Shown here: one piece after another, positions 16,533 through 24,434 of the stretch
Layout: each line of letters starts with the position of its first letter
How positions within the stretch are numbered: the first letter of the stretch is position 1
Assembly: GCA_015061115.1 (NCBI GenBank)
Contig: SUXE01000003.1
Coordinates: 124,001 to 188,000 of the forward strand
DNA: 64,000 nt
Source: Bacteroidales bacterium
GTDB lineage: Bacteria; Bacteroidota; Bacteroidia; Bacteroidales; Paludibacteraceae
Reading direction: 5' to 3'
Position numbers and translations under genes: made by a program
The notes under the pieces: model-generated
Databases searched by the model: none
The model's input: only the letters and a program-made list of their open reading frames with translations
What the model was told of the DNA's origin: nothing

Positions 16533-17126
16533 TTAATATCCTAATCCCTTAATCCACTTCTCCACCTTGGCTTTGTTCGTGCGCACCTCATGGCCATATA
16601 TACTCCAACCCTTCTGCACATTAGCTTTGGGAAATGATTTTTTTACGTCATTCTCACAGTTTGCCAGACCGCTGCCTTCATGAGTGGTGAAAGGATAGAC
16701 TGTCTTTCCATCAAGGTTCATGTCTTTGAATGCCGTGAACATCACCTGCGGATAGGTTCCCCACCAGACGGATCCGCCGATGAACACCACGTCGTACTGC
16801 GAAAGGTCGGGCATTTTGCCTTCGTATGGAGGCAATTCTCCCTTAGCAGTCTCTTGTTTGGCCAACTGGATTAGAGGATTGTAAGCTATTCCATCGTATT
16901 TGTGCGTGACGATTTCAAATTGCTTTGCTCCAGTTATTTCCGAGATGTAGTCGGCCACGATTTTTGTGTTGCCCACCTCAATATTGCCCACTGCGTAATT
17001 GTCGCCAGCATGCGAGAAAAAGATTACAATTGCTTTCATTTTGTTCTGATTTTGATTGGTTTGTGCATTGCAGCCAGAAAACAATACGAGCGTCAGCAAT
17101 GCAATGAATAATAATTTGATTCTCAT
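16533..17126 (-). CDS. Flavodoxin lipoprotein
   Basis: I choose the ATG at 17126, which gives a lipoprotein signal (LLFIALLTLVLFSGC, lipid-accepting C19); an in-frame upstream ATG at 17231 would mask it and overlap the acetyltransferase gene. The domain has the FMN phosphate loop FFSHAGDNYAVG, then VFIGGSVWWGTYPQ and TTHEGSGLAN, the usual flavin-contact loops. It is the first of three exported flavodoxins in transcription order. It follows the acetyltransferase gene by 13 bp. Confidence 0.85.
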   Translation of the reverse strand: MRIKLLFIALLTLVLFSGCNAQTNQNQNKMKAIVIFFSHAGDNYAVGNIEVGNTKIVADYISEITGAKQFEIVTHKYDGIAYNPLIQLAKQETAKGELPPYEGKMPDLSQYDVVFIGGSVWWGTYPQVMFTAFKDMNLDGKTVYPFTTHEGSGLANCENDVKKSFPKANVQKGWSIYGHEVRTNKAKVEKWIKGLGY

Positions 17127-17139
17127 GATATTGTAATTC

Positions 17140-17703
17140 TTATTGTTCGATGTGTTTCGGTATCCTACACGGATTACCGACAGCAACTGAGTTATCGGGT
17201 ATGTCCTTAACGACGATGCTTCCTGCTCCAATTACGACATTGTTGCCAATGGTCACACCTGGCATAACGTGCACACCTGCACCAATCCACACGTCGTTGC
17301 CTATCGTAATGGGCTTGGCATATTCAAGTCCTTGATTGCGACGCTCGGCATCAAGCGGGTGACCGGCTGTGTAGAAACCGCAATTAGGTGCAACAAACAC
17401 GTTGTCTCCGAACCTGACTTTCGCACCATCAAGAATAACCGTGTTGTGGTTGGCAAAAAAGTTTTCACCTACCTCAATATTATAGCCGTAATCGCAATAA
17501 AACGGTGCAATAATCTCAAAACGATTGCCTGTTTTGCCAAGCAGCTTCCGCATGATTTGTTGCTGTGCTTCCGTGTCCGACGGCCGCAGGTGGTTAAAAT
17601 CGTAACACAAGTCTTTAGCGACTTTTCGCTCTTCTATCAAATCGGGGTTGTAGTTCGCATCATACAACTCGCCCGCTAACATTTTTTCTTTTTCGGTCAT
17701 CAT
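17140..17703 (-). CDS. Maltose/galactoside O-acetyltransferase-like hexapeptide transferase
   Basis: 187 residues, cytosolic. N-terminal helical cap (MLAGELYDANYNPDL), then left-handed beta-helix repeats (GYNIEVGENFFANHNTVILD, ITIGNDVWIGAGVHVMPG, GNNVVIGAGSIVVKDI) with catalytic His in YTAGHPLD. This is the Maa/LacA family, which acetylates sugars using acetyl-CoA. The ATG at 17703 overlaps the VOC stop by ATGA, so it belongs to the same operon. Confidence 0.92.
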   Translation of the reverse strand: MMTEKEKMLAGELYDANYNPDLIEERKVAKDLCYDFNHLRPSDTEAQQQIMRKLLGKTGNRFEIIAPFYCDYGYNIEVGENFFANHNTVILDGAKVRFGDNVFVAPNCGFYTAGHPLDAERRNQGLEYAKPITIGNDVWIGAGVHVMPGVTIGNNVVIGAGSIVVKDIPDNSVAVGNPCRIPKHIEQ

Positions 17704-18092
17704 ATTGTTATTTCTACTTCAATACCATCAAATGGAACAATCACACTTTCGTAATAGCCGTCGCCAGTAGTGCGAGGAGCGGATTTCACCAGATAACCAT
17801 CGGTTTGCAGACGTGCGGTAAGGGCATCCACCTGTTCCTTGTTGCCCACACTCATCGAAAGATGAAAATAGGACTTTTCTTGCAGGTGTGGCGAAGAAAA
17901 CGGAATGTTTTCCCATTGCATCAACTCTAACCGTGCTTCGCTATCAAACGACACAAAGCACGAGTGTAGACCCGTATGCGGGTTATGATAGTCGGTTGCA
18001 GGCACAACACCACCGAAATACGTGCAGAAGAAATCCTTTGCTCGCTGCAAGTCTGAGACCACTATGGCAAAGTGTTCGATTTTCATATTCAT
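17700..18092 (-). CDS. VOC-family (glyoxalase/bleomycin-resistance-like) protein
   Basis: 130 residues forming two beta-alpha-beta-beta-beta units: MKIEHFAIVVSDLQRAKDFF at the start and HLSMSVGNKEQVDALTARL in the second half, ending VIVPFDGIEVEITI. His and Glu positions compatible with a metal site (EHFAIVV, HLSMS, VEIT) are present. The start at 18092 overlaps the stop of the FMN reductase gene (TAATG on the minus strand). Role: probably a small-molecule lyase, dioxygenase or binding protein in the cluster. Confidence 0.85.
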   Translation of the reverse strand: MNMKIEHFAIVVSDLQRAKDFFCTYFGGVVPATDYHNPHTGLHSCFVSFDSEARLELMQWENIPFSSPHLQEKSYFHLSMSVGNKEQVDALTARLQTDGYLVKSAPRTTGDGYYESVIVPFDGIEVEITI

Positions 18093-18628
18093 TAAACGTT
18101 CTTACCCAACTCAAAAGCGTCCTTCAGTCGTGAGTTCCCGTCGATTTCCTTCGGATCATTCACACCACCACAGAAAAGATGGGCTTTAAGCGTTGCCTTC
18201 TCAAAGCAATCAATCCACCCTTGCAAACCACTCTCTGTGCGTTTGGAAGTGTACTCCTCGTCCTCAGCAGCAGTGGTCAGCAGATATATATCGCGAAACT
18301 TGTAGTCTTTCGGATACATCGGATTGAGTCGGTCGATAAGCGTCTTCATTTGCCCTGACATTTCGTAGTAATAGATTGGCGTTGCCCAGCAAACCACGTC
18401 GGCGTTAAGCACGCTCTCCATGATTGCAGGTACATCGTCTTTGAACACGCACGCACCAGTTTTCTGACATGACAGACAACCGATACAAAACTTAATTTCC
18501 TTGCCACGCAGGGGTATAAGCTCCACTTCGTGACCAGCGTCCTTGGCACCTTGAGCGAATTGTTCTGCCAAGGCATTGCTATTCGAACCAGGGCGAAGAC
18601 TAGTTGAGATAACGACTATTTTTTTCAT
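18092..18628 (-). CDS. NAD(P)H-dependent FMN reductase / iron-sulfur flavoprotein-like
   Basis: About 178 residues from the ATG at 18628 (MKKIVVISTSLRPGSNSNAL, flavin phosphate loop); the in-frame ATG at 18676 adds an unlikely leader. The segment FCIGCLSCQKTGACVF has cysteines spaced as in Isf-type iron-sulfur flavoproteins and related NADPH:FMN reductases; TPIYYYEMSGQMKTLIDR is the second flavin loop. I infer a cytosolic flavin or quinone reductase feeding the flavodoxin-rich cluster. It is 77 bp downstream of araC-like gene 18706-19593. Confidence 0.88.
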   Translation of the reverse strand: MKKIVVISTSLRPGSNSNALAEQFAQGAKDAGHEVELIPLRGKEIKFCIGCLSCQKTGACVFKDDVPAIMESVLNADVVCWATPIYYYEMSGQMKTLIDRLNPMYPKDYKFRDIYLLTTAAEDEEYTSKRTESGLQGWIDCFEKATLKAHLFCGGVNDPKEIDGNSRLKDAFELGKNV

Positions 18629-18705
18629 TTTAAATTGTTTTTTAAGGAATCGTTCTGGTTTATCATACGGAATCACACCAGCACGATCGTCATAAAAGTT
18701 TAAAC

Positions 18706-19593
18706 TTACGCTGCCCTGTATTCAGACGGAGTTTTGCCTGTTTTACGTTTGAAAAAGCGGACGAAATGCTGAGGATAACCGAATCCAAGACGGTCGCTGA
18801 TCTGTGCGATGCTGAGAGTGTGATTGCTGAGCAACTCTTTCGCATGGCGAACAATGTGATCCGCAATGAATTCCTGAGCTGTTTTGCCTGTCTCCACTTT
18901 CACCAGTTCACCGAAATATCCAGCTGTCAGACTGCATTTTTCTGCAAAGTAGGCGACGGTGGGAATACCTTCTGTCTCGGCATGGTTGTCGATGTAGTCG
19001 TTCAAAAGCGACTCGAATTTCTGCACCGTCACATGGTTGATCTCTTCTCGTGTGATGAACTGACGGTCGTAGAATCGCAGGCAATAGTTAAGCAATAATT
19101 CGATGTTTGAGACAATCAGTTCTCGGCTGTGCTTGTCGATGGCATGCTGTAGCTCCTGTTGGATCATTGCAAGGACACTGCGGAAAATCTCGATTTCTCC
19201 TGTAGACAGATGAAGTGCTTCATTGCTTGAATAAGAGAAAAACTCGTATCGTGAGATTTGTCGTCCCAATTGAGTGCGGGCAAGAAAATCAGGATGAAAT
19301 AGCAAGGCGGTCCATTTTGGATTCGGCACGTCAGGATTTGGTTCCACATGGATGTTTTGCCCCGGAGCAAACGAAGTGACAGTCATTTCGTCAAAATCAT
19401 ATTTTGTGCGGCCATACGATAGTTTACAGCCTTTGTTCTCTTTCAGAAATAAGGCATATACACCATAATGCACCATGCATTCCTCAATAGGCATTTGCTT
19501 GTCGTAGCGAACCACGCTGACCAGCGGATGTAGGGTTTCGAATCCGTAATAATCGTTGAATTGCTGGATAGAATCAAAATGTATATCGTCCAT
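18706..19593 (-). CDS. AraC-family transcriptional regulator
   Basis: 295 residues. The N-terminal half is a cupin-like sensor region (VYALFLKENKGCKLSYGR). The C-terminal ~100 residues are a double helix-turn-helix: FAEKCSLTAGYFGELVKVET and ISDRLGFGYPQHFVRFFKRK, ending GKTPSEYRAA. It lies between the hydrolase gene (16 bp upstream) and the FMN reductase gene, on the same strand, so it likely autoregulates and controls the genes 20701 to 11.7 kb. Effector unknown. Confidence 0.92.
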   Translation of the reverse strand: MDDIHFDSIQQFNDYYGFETLHPLVSVVRYDKQMPIEECMVHYGVYALFLKENKGCKLSYGRTKYDFDEMTVTSFAPGQNIHVEPNPDVPNPKWTALLFHPDFLARTQLGRQISRYEFFSYSSNEALHLSTGEIEIFRSVLAMIQQELQHAIDKHSRELIVSNIELLLNYCLRFYDRQFITREEINHVTVQKFESLLNDYIDNHAETEGIPTVAYFAEKCSLTAGYFGELVKVETGKTAQEFIADHIVRHAKELLSNHTLSIAQISDRLGFGYPQHFVRFFKRKTGKTPSEYRAA

Positions 19594-19609
19594 ATCTGCG
19601 GAAATGTAT

Positions 19610-20701
19610 TTATTTCAGATTCTCTTTGAAGAAAGCTTCCATCTTGTCGTACGGGATGACGCCAGCCTTGTTGTCGTAAAGGTCTGTATGAACAGCATTA
19701 GGAATGATCATCAGCTCTTTGTTTCCAACTTTGGTCGTTTTTCCAGATTCTGGTTTCACTCCGGTCATCTTCTCGAAAGCCCCTTCGCTGAAGTAGCGGC
19801 TGTGAGCCTTTTCACCGTGTATTAGCAATACCGGTGAGTCAATTTCGTTGGCATAACATAGCAAAGGTTGATTGAGGAACGACTGACAACCTATCACATT
19901 CCAACCGTCGTTTGAGTTTCCGCTACGTTTATGATATCCACGAGACGTTTTGTAGTAATCGTAATAATCTTTCACAAACCACGGTGCATCGTCAGGAAGA
20001 GGGTCGACGACTCCACCTGCACGTTTGTAGGTCTCTGCTTTGTAATCCTCAGTACGTTGTTTGGCGATGGCAAGACGCATGGCATCACGTTTTCCTTTCG
20101 AGTTGTCGGAATCAAAATAGCCATTGGATGTGACGCGGCTCATATCGTACATTGTAGAAGTCACGGTCGCTTTGATACGTGGGTCGATAGCGGCAGCGTT
20201 TATCGCCATTCCTCCCCAACCACAAATTCCGATGATTCCAATACGTTCAGCGTCTACATCTTCACGGTTTGACAGATAATCGACAGCCGCCAGAAAGTCT
20301 TCTGTATTAATGTCAGGAGATGCCATACGACGTGGTTCTCCACCAGATTCTCCTGTAAACGAAGGGTCGAAGGCGATAGTGAGGAACCCTCGTTCTGCCA
20401 TTGTCTGGGCATACAGGCCAGAAGTTTGTTCTTTTACTGCTCCGAAAGGTCCTGAAACCGCTATCGCAGCCATCTTTCCGTCAGCATTCTTTGGCTTGTA
20501 TAGATCAGCCACCAATGTGATGCCATAACGGTTGTGGAAAGTGATTTTCGAGTGGTCCACTTTGTCGCTTTGTGGAAAAACTTTGTCCCACTCCTGTACG
20601 AATGTTATTTCTTGTTTGTTCTCCATATCAGATTCTTTTTTTTGTTGCGAACAGCTAAAGAATGTAGCCAAGCACGCAGTTATTACAACTATTTTTTTCA
20701 T
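19610..20701 (-). CDS. Alpha/beta hydrolase lipoprotein (dienelactone-hydrolase-like, Cys nucleophile)
   Basis: 363 residues with a lipoprotein signal (TACLATFFSC, C17). The alpha/beta-hydrolase core has the nucleophile elbow IGIIGICGWGG with C160 where serine is common, as in dienelactone hydrolases, and the C-terminal His in NAVHTDLYD. SPVLLIHGEKAH carries the Asp/Glu-bearing strand region. First gene of the AraC cluster in transcription order. I infer an ester or lactone hydrolase in the periplasm. Confidence 0.85.
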   Translation of the reverse strand: MKKIVVITACLATFFSCSQQKKESDMENKQEITFVQEWDKVFPQSDKVDHSKITFHNRYGITLVADLYKPKNADGKMAAIAVSGPFGAVKEQTSGLYAQTMAERGFLTIAFDPSFTGESGGEPRRMASPDINTEDFLAAVDYLSNREDVDAERIGIIGICGWGGMAINAAAIDPRIKATVTSTMYDMSRVTSNGYFDSDNSKGKRDAMRLAIAKQRTEDYKAETYKRAGGVVDPLPDDAPWFVKDYYDYYKTSRGYHKRSGNSNDGWNVIGCQSFLNQPLLCYANEIDSPVLLIHGEKAHSRYFSEGAFEKMTGVKPESGKTTKVGNKELMIIPNAVHTDLYDNKAGVIPYDKMEAFFKENLK

Positions 20702-20799
20702 GTTTATCTCATTTGATTTATCTGATACAAAAGTATTTGCTTTTTTGTCATTGCTTCATATCTGAATTTAGGTAATAATTACCAAAATTTAGGAATTTG

Positions 20800-20912
20800 G
20801 TAGGGGCAAACCCTTGTGGTTGCCCCGTTTGCAAACCCTTATGGTTGCTCGTTTTGCAAATTGGCAGGCACAAGGCACCGAAATCAGGGCGGGCACAAGG
20901 CTCCGCCCCTAC
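20800..20912. repeat. Cluster of GC-rich REP-like hairpins
   Basis: The block opens GTAGGGGC and closes GCCCCTAC (20905-20912). Inside are GGGGCAA/TTGCCCC (around ACCCTTGTGG), a second GCAAACCCTTATGGTTGC hairpin, and GGGCGG/CCGCCC. Words such as GGGGCAAACCCTTGTGG recur at 47647. There is no ORF. It lies in the gap 20702-21023 between the hydrolase start and the ABC permease stop. Confidence 0.55.
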
Positions 20913-20926
20913 ATATCCAACAAAAT

Positions 20927-20948
20927 AGGGGACAATCAGATGTCCCCT
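20927..20948 (-). terminator. Hairpin AGGGGACA/TGTCCCCT, likely terminator of the efflux operon
   Basis: Eight-base perfect arms with a six-base loop. Read on the minus strand it is followed by ATTTTGTT, about 75 bp past the permease stop at 21024. It fits the end of the tolC-macA-ATPase-permease transcript. Confidence 0.6.
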
Positions 20949-21023
20949 AAATTTATAGTGAGAATGAATTTGTCATTCCTCATTTATCATTTTGCATTTC
21001 GCATTCCTAATTTCGCATTGCTT

Positions 21024-22244
21024 TTACTCGTATCTCAAAGCAGTGATAGGATCGAGTTTGGCGGCTTTCTTGGCAGGTAGCCAACCGAAGAAGATTCCGA
21101 TGAACGCACTCACGAAGAATGCCATGAACACCGCTCCCACACTCACTACAAACGGAGACATCATGATTTGGGCTATGACGTAGGAGGCGATTATGCCTAC
21201 AATTATACCGATGATTCCTCCAACGACACTCAACATTCCGCTCTCGATAAGGAACTGCCACAACACGTCTTTAGCCTTGGCTCCGATAGCCATTCTAAGT
21301 CCGATCTCTTTTGTGCGCTCTGTCACAGTGACATACATGATGTTCATGATTCCTATACCTCCCACGATAAGTGAGATGATGGCAGTGGCTGTAAGTAGCG
21401 ACGTGATTGTTCCAACCACACTCGACATCATTTCCAACATTTCCGCCTGTGTACGTACCTCAAAGTCATTTGTCGCGTCTGGAGATAGGTTGTGGCTTGT
21501 ACGGAGAATCTTTTCTATCTCCTCTGTCGCAAGTTGGCAGACATCCTCATTTTTCGCTGATGCGTAAATCATATTGAGGTGGTTTTGTGCAAGAATTCGT
21601 TTCTGCACCGTCGAATATGGAGCGATAAGGATATCATCCTGATCCTGTCCCATGCTGTTCTGTCCTTTTTCCTCAAGCACACCGATGATTTTCATCGGAA
21701 TCTTGCCGAATCTGATCTCTTTTCCAATTGGATTCTCTCCCTCTTCAAATAGGTTGTCGACGATTGTTTTTCCAATCAGACAGACTTTCGCGTATGATGC
21801 GATGTCCTGCTCCGTGAAATTCGTGCCGTATGCGATCTCATACTTTTTGATGGCAAGATACTCCACACTTCCTCCCTGCATCGATCCTGGCCAGTTTTTT
21901 GATCCATTCACGAGCTGTCCGGAAGCGTTGACTGATGGTGAAACAGCGTCTACGTATTTTGCCTGGGCTTTTATCGCCTCCACGTCTGCAAGTTTAAGCG
22001 ACTGGGAGTTGGCGTTTCCAAGGTTCACACCGCCTCCACGCTGATGAGCGCGCATCACCATGATAAGGTTCGTACCCATCGAAGAAATATTCTCCTCGAT
22101 TTGAGCTTGTGAACTCTGACCCATGTTGACCATGGCGATCACAGATGCGATACCGATGATGATACCGAGCATTGTCAGCAACGCTCTTGTTGTGTTGCGG
22201 AGCAAAGCTGTGTATGCTATTTTTATTAGATTCGAGAAATTCAT
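21024..22244 (-). CDS. MacB/FtsX-type ABC transporter permease
   Basis: 406 residues. One N-terminal membrane helix (LLRNTTRALLTMLGIIIGIASVIAMV), a large periplasmic MacB_PCD domain (residues ~45-260), then three helices at the FtsX domain (TATAIISLIVGGIGIMNIM, GMLSVVGGIIGIIVGIIASYV, SVGAVFMAFFVSAFIGIFFG) ending in the usual AALRYE-like PITALRYE. It works with the ATPase at 22412, adaptor at 23160 and outer-membrane channel at 24435 in efflux of peptides, lipids or drugs by periplasmic mechanotransmission. Unlike E. coli MacB the ATPase is a separate gene. A REP-like element lies between the two. Confidence 0.93.
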   Translation of the reverse strand: MNFSNLIKIAYTALLRNTTRALLTMLGIIIGIASVIAMVNMGQSSQAQIEENISSMGTNLIMVMRAHQRGGGVNLGNANSQSLKLADVEAIKAQAKYVDAVSPSVNASGQLVNGSKNWPGSMQGGSVEYLAIKKYEIAYGTNFTEQDIASYAKVCLIGKTIVDNLFEEGENPIGKEIRFGKIPMKIIGVLEEKGQNSMGQDQDDILIAPYSTVQKRILAQNHLNMIYASAKNEDVCQLATEEIEKILRTSHNLSPDATNDFEVRTQAEMLEMMSSVVGTITSLLTATAIISLIVGGIGIMNIMYVTVTERTKEIGLRMAIGAKAKDVLWQFLIESGMLSVVGGIIGIIVGIIASYVIAQIMMSPFVVSVGAVFMAFFVSAFIGIFFGWLPAKKAAKLDPITALRYE

Positions 22245-22318
22245 ACCATAATTTTTTAAGACATTTATACGACTTGTCCAAACATATACAAGTCACCCAA
22301 AAATTCATTCTTTTTGAT

Positions 22319-22379
22319 CGCTCGCCCTACGGGCTCGCGGTTTGGGTGGGGCAAGGACGTTCCGTCCTTTGCAATCCTC
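22319..22379 (-). repeat. REP-like element, copy 2
   Basis: On the minus strand it reads GAGGATTGC, AAGGACG-GAA-CGTCCTT (perfect 7-bp arms), then GCGAGCCCGTAGGGCGAGC. This matches 54893-54950 closely and 4962-5026 in layout. It sits in the 167-bp gap between the ATPase and permease genes of the efflux operon, so it is transcribed within the operon and could act as an mRNA-stabilising or attenuating hairpin. Confidence 0.65.
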
Positions 22380-22411
22380 AAACTTGGACAGCAACCATAT
22401 AATTGCCAATT

Positions 22412-23155
22412 TTAATAGTCATCGCTTGCAGGAAGTGCGTCAAGAGCTGCCTGTGCACTTGCTGTTTGCACTGGTTCGTCCTTGGTCACTTTTCCGTCGC
22501 GGAGCATCACCACTCTTGAAGTGAAGGCGGCGATATCTGGTTCGTGTGTCACGAATGCGATTGTCTTTCCTGATTCGTTGAGACGCTGGAAAAGGCTCAT
22601 GATTTCGTAGGATGTACGTGTGTCGAGATTACCTGTCGCTTCGTCGGCAAGAATGATGACCGGGTCGTTGACAATGGCGCGTGCGATCGCTACACGTTGC
22701 TGCTGACCTCCAGACATCTGGCTTGGAAGGTGATACATTCTTTCTTCCAATCCGACAAGGCGAAGGGCTTCTTCTGCCCTTTCTCTTCGCTCCTTCGCAC
22801 CTACGCTAGGGTTGTAGAGCAATGGCAATTCCACCTGCTCAATAGCCGCAGTACGTGGAAGAAGATTGTAACTCTGGAAAACGAATCCGATCTTCTTGTT
22901 GCGTATTTCCGACAATTTGTCGTTGGAGAATTTCGACACTTCAATCTCGTCGATGTAGTATTCTCCGGACGTAGGTTTATCCAAACAACCAAGGATGTTC
23001 AGCATCGTACTCTTTCCGCTACCGCTGGTTCCCATGATTGCCACAAACTCACCTGCCTGTATCTCAAACGACACTCCACGCAAAGCTCGCACCGTCTCAC
23101 TTCCGACGATGAAATTACGTTTGAGATCGTTGATTCTGATTATGGAATTTGCCAT
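22412..23155 (-). CDS. ABC transporter ATP-binding protein (MacB/LolD class)
   Basis: 247 residues. Walker A GTSGSGKST at 42-50, Q-loop in FVFQSYNLLPRTAA, signature MSGGQQQRVAIARA, Walker B VIILADEATGNLD, and H-loop FVTHEPDIA. The set and the LLPRTAAIEQVELPLLY segment are typical of the MacB/LolD class. About 20 extra residues at the C-terminus (PVQTASAQAALDALPASDDY) look unstructured. It starts 4 bp after the adaptor gene stop, in one operon. Confidence 0.95.
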   Translation of the reverse strand: MANSIIRINDLKRNFIVGSETVRALRGVSFEIQAGEFVAIMGTSGSGKSTMLNILGCLDKPTSGEYYIDEIEVSKFSNDKLSEIRNKKIGFVFQSYNLLPRTAAIEQVELPLLYNPSVGAKERRERAEEALRLVGLEERMYHLPSQMSGGQQQRVAIARAIVNDPVIILADEATGNLDTRTSYEIMSLFQRLNESGKTIAFVTHEPDIAAFTSRVVMLRDGKVTKDEPVQTASAQAALDALPASDDY

Positions 23156-23159
23156 ATTT

Positions 23160-24416
23160 TTATCTCATTCGTTTACCGCGTGGAGGAGTAGGAGTCAACG
23201 GGTTGTTGGACATTCCTCCTTTAGCCTTCTTGACTTTCTCACCTACCTGTGCCGATATCACTACTGTGTCGCCAACAGCAAGACCCTCTTTGACGATTGC
23301 GTTCACACCGTCGTTCAATCCAGTCTCGATGAAACGTGGTCTGATGGAATTTCCGTTTTTGATCCAGACTTTCTGTCCATTCTGTCTCATTCCTTCCATC
23401 TTCTCACGGCTTGGACGCTCTCTCTTCTCACCGTCGAATCCTTCTGGCTTCTTTCCGTCTCTATGTCCATCTTTTGATGGTCGTTCTGGTTTGTCAAGAG
23501 CTGTGAACAACTCTTCAGATGGAGAGAACGACATGGCTGCGGTAGGGACAAGCTTGCCACTCTGTGCGTTTGTGTAGATGGTTACACTTGCTGTCATGCC
23601 TGGATATAGTTTCTCCTCTGGATTCTCAGCCTTGACGATCACAGTATAAGTGACGACGTTGCTAGTGACATTTGGTTCAAGACGAATCTCCTGCACTTCA
23701 CCATAGAATGTCTCACCTGTATAAGAGTCTACTGTGAACTCTACTTTCTGTCCGACTTTCACCTGGCCTATGTCAGCCTCGTCGATATTAGCCTCTACTG
23801 TCATGCTCTTCAAATCTTTTGCGATCACGAACAAAGTAGGAGTTGAGAAAGAAGACGCTACTGTCTGTCCCTGCTCTACCTGTTTAGCCAAGATCACACC
23901 GTCGATTGGTGATGTGATGACCGCATAGCTTAGGTTCACCTGAGCCTCACGCACGTTAGTGTTGGCGTTGTTAAGTGTGTTCTGAGCCTGGATATATGTG
24001 TTTGTAGCCTCATCAAATGCTTGTTGTGTCGCCGCACCAGCCTCAAACAATGCCTTTGTACGGTTGTAGTTCTGAGTCGCAAGATTAAGTGTGCTCTCTG
24101 CGCTGGATTTTGATGATTTTGCCTGCGACAAACGTTCAAGCAGCGTCGACTTATCCAATTCAGCCAATACCTGACCTTTTTTCACTTTGGAGTTGTAAGT
24201 CACATAAAGTTTTTCCACTTTACCTGACACCTGTGTTCCGACCTCCACTTTGTCTGCAGGCTGCAGATAACCAGTGGCTGAAATCGATTTGGAAATTGTA
24301 CCTTCCTCGATCACTTGCGTCTTGAAAGTGACCTCTTTCTTAGACGGCCAGAAGAAGTATAGCAACAGTCCTATGACTACCGCTATCGCAATGCCTATGC
24401 CTATTTTTTTTGCCAT
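23160..24416 (-). CDS. MacA/HlyD-type periplasmic adaptor
   Basis: 418 residues with one N-terminal membrane helix (IGIAIAVVIGLLLYFFW), lipoyl/barrel-sandwich halves (ISKSISATGYLQPADKVEVG and DGVILAKQVEQGQTV), a long coiled-coil hairpin between them (~95-165), and a beta-barrel domain (VEANIDEADIGQVKVGQKV). A charged, low-complexity stretch (residues ~325-365, rich in K, E, R, P, D) is inserted before the membrane-proximal domain and looks disordered. It joins the permease to the TolC-like channel. Confidence 0.93.
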   Translation of the reverse strand: MAKKIGIGIAIAVVIGLLLYFFWPSKKEVTFKTQVIEEGTISKSISATGYLQPADKVEVGTQVSGKVEKLYVTYNSKVKKGQVLAELDKSTLLERLSQAKSSKSSAESTLNLATQNYNRTKALFEAGAATQQAFDEATNTYIQAQNTLNNANTNVREAQVNLSYAVITSPIDGVILAKQVEQGQTVASSFSTPTLFVIAKDLKSMTVEANIDEADIGQVKVGQKVEFTVDSYTGETFYGEVQEIRLEPNVTSNVVTYTVIVKAENPEEKLYPGMTASVTIYTNAQSGKLVPTAAMSFSPSEELFTALDKPERPSKDGHRDGKKPEGFDGEKRERPSREKMEGMRQNGQKVWIKNGNSIRPRFIETGLNDGVNAIVKEGLAVGDTVVISAQVGEKVKKAKGGMSNNPLTPTPPRGKRMR

Positions 24417-24434
24417 TGTATTATGTTTTATTTT

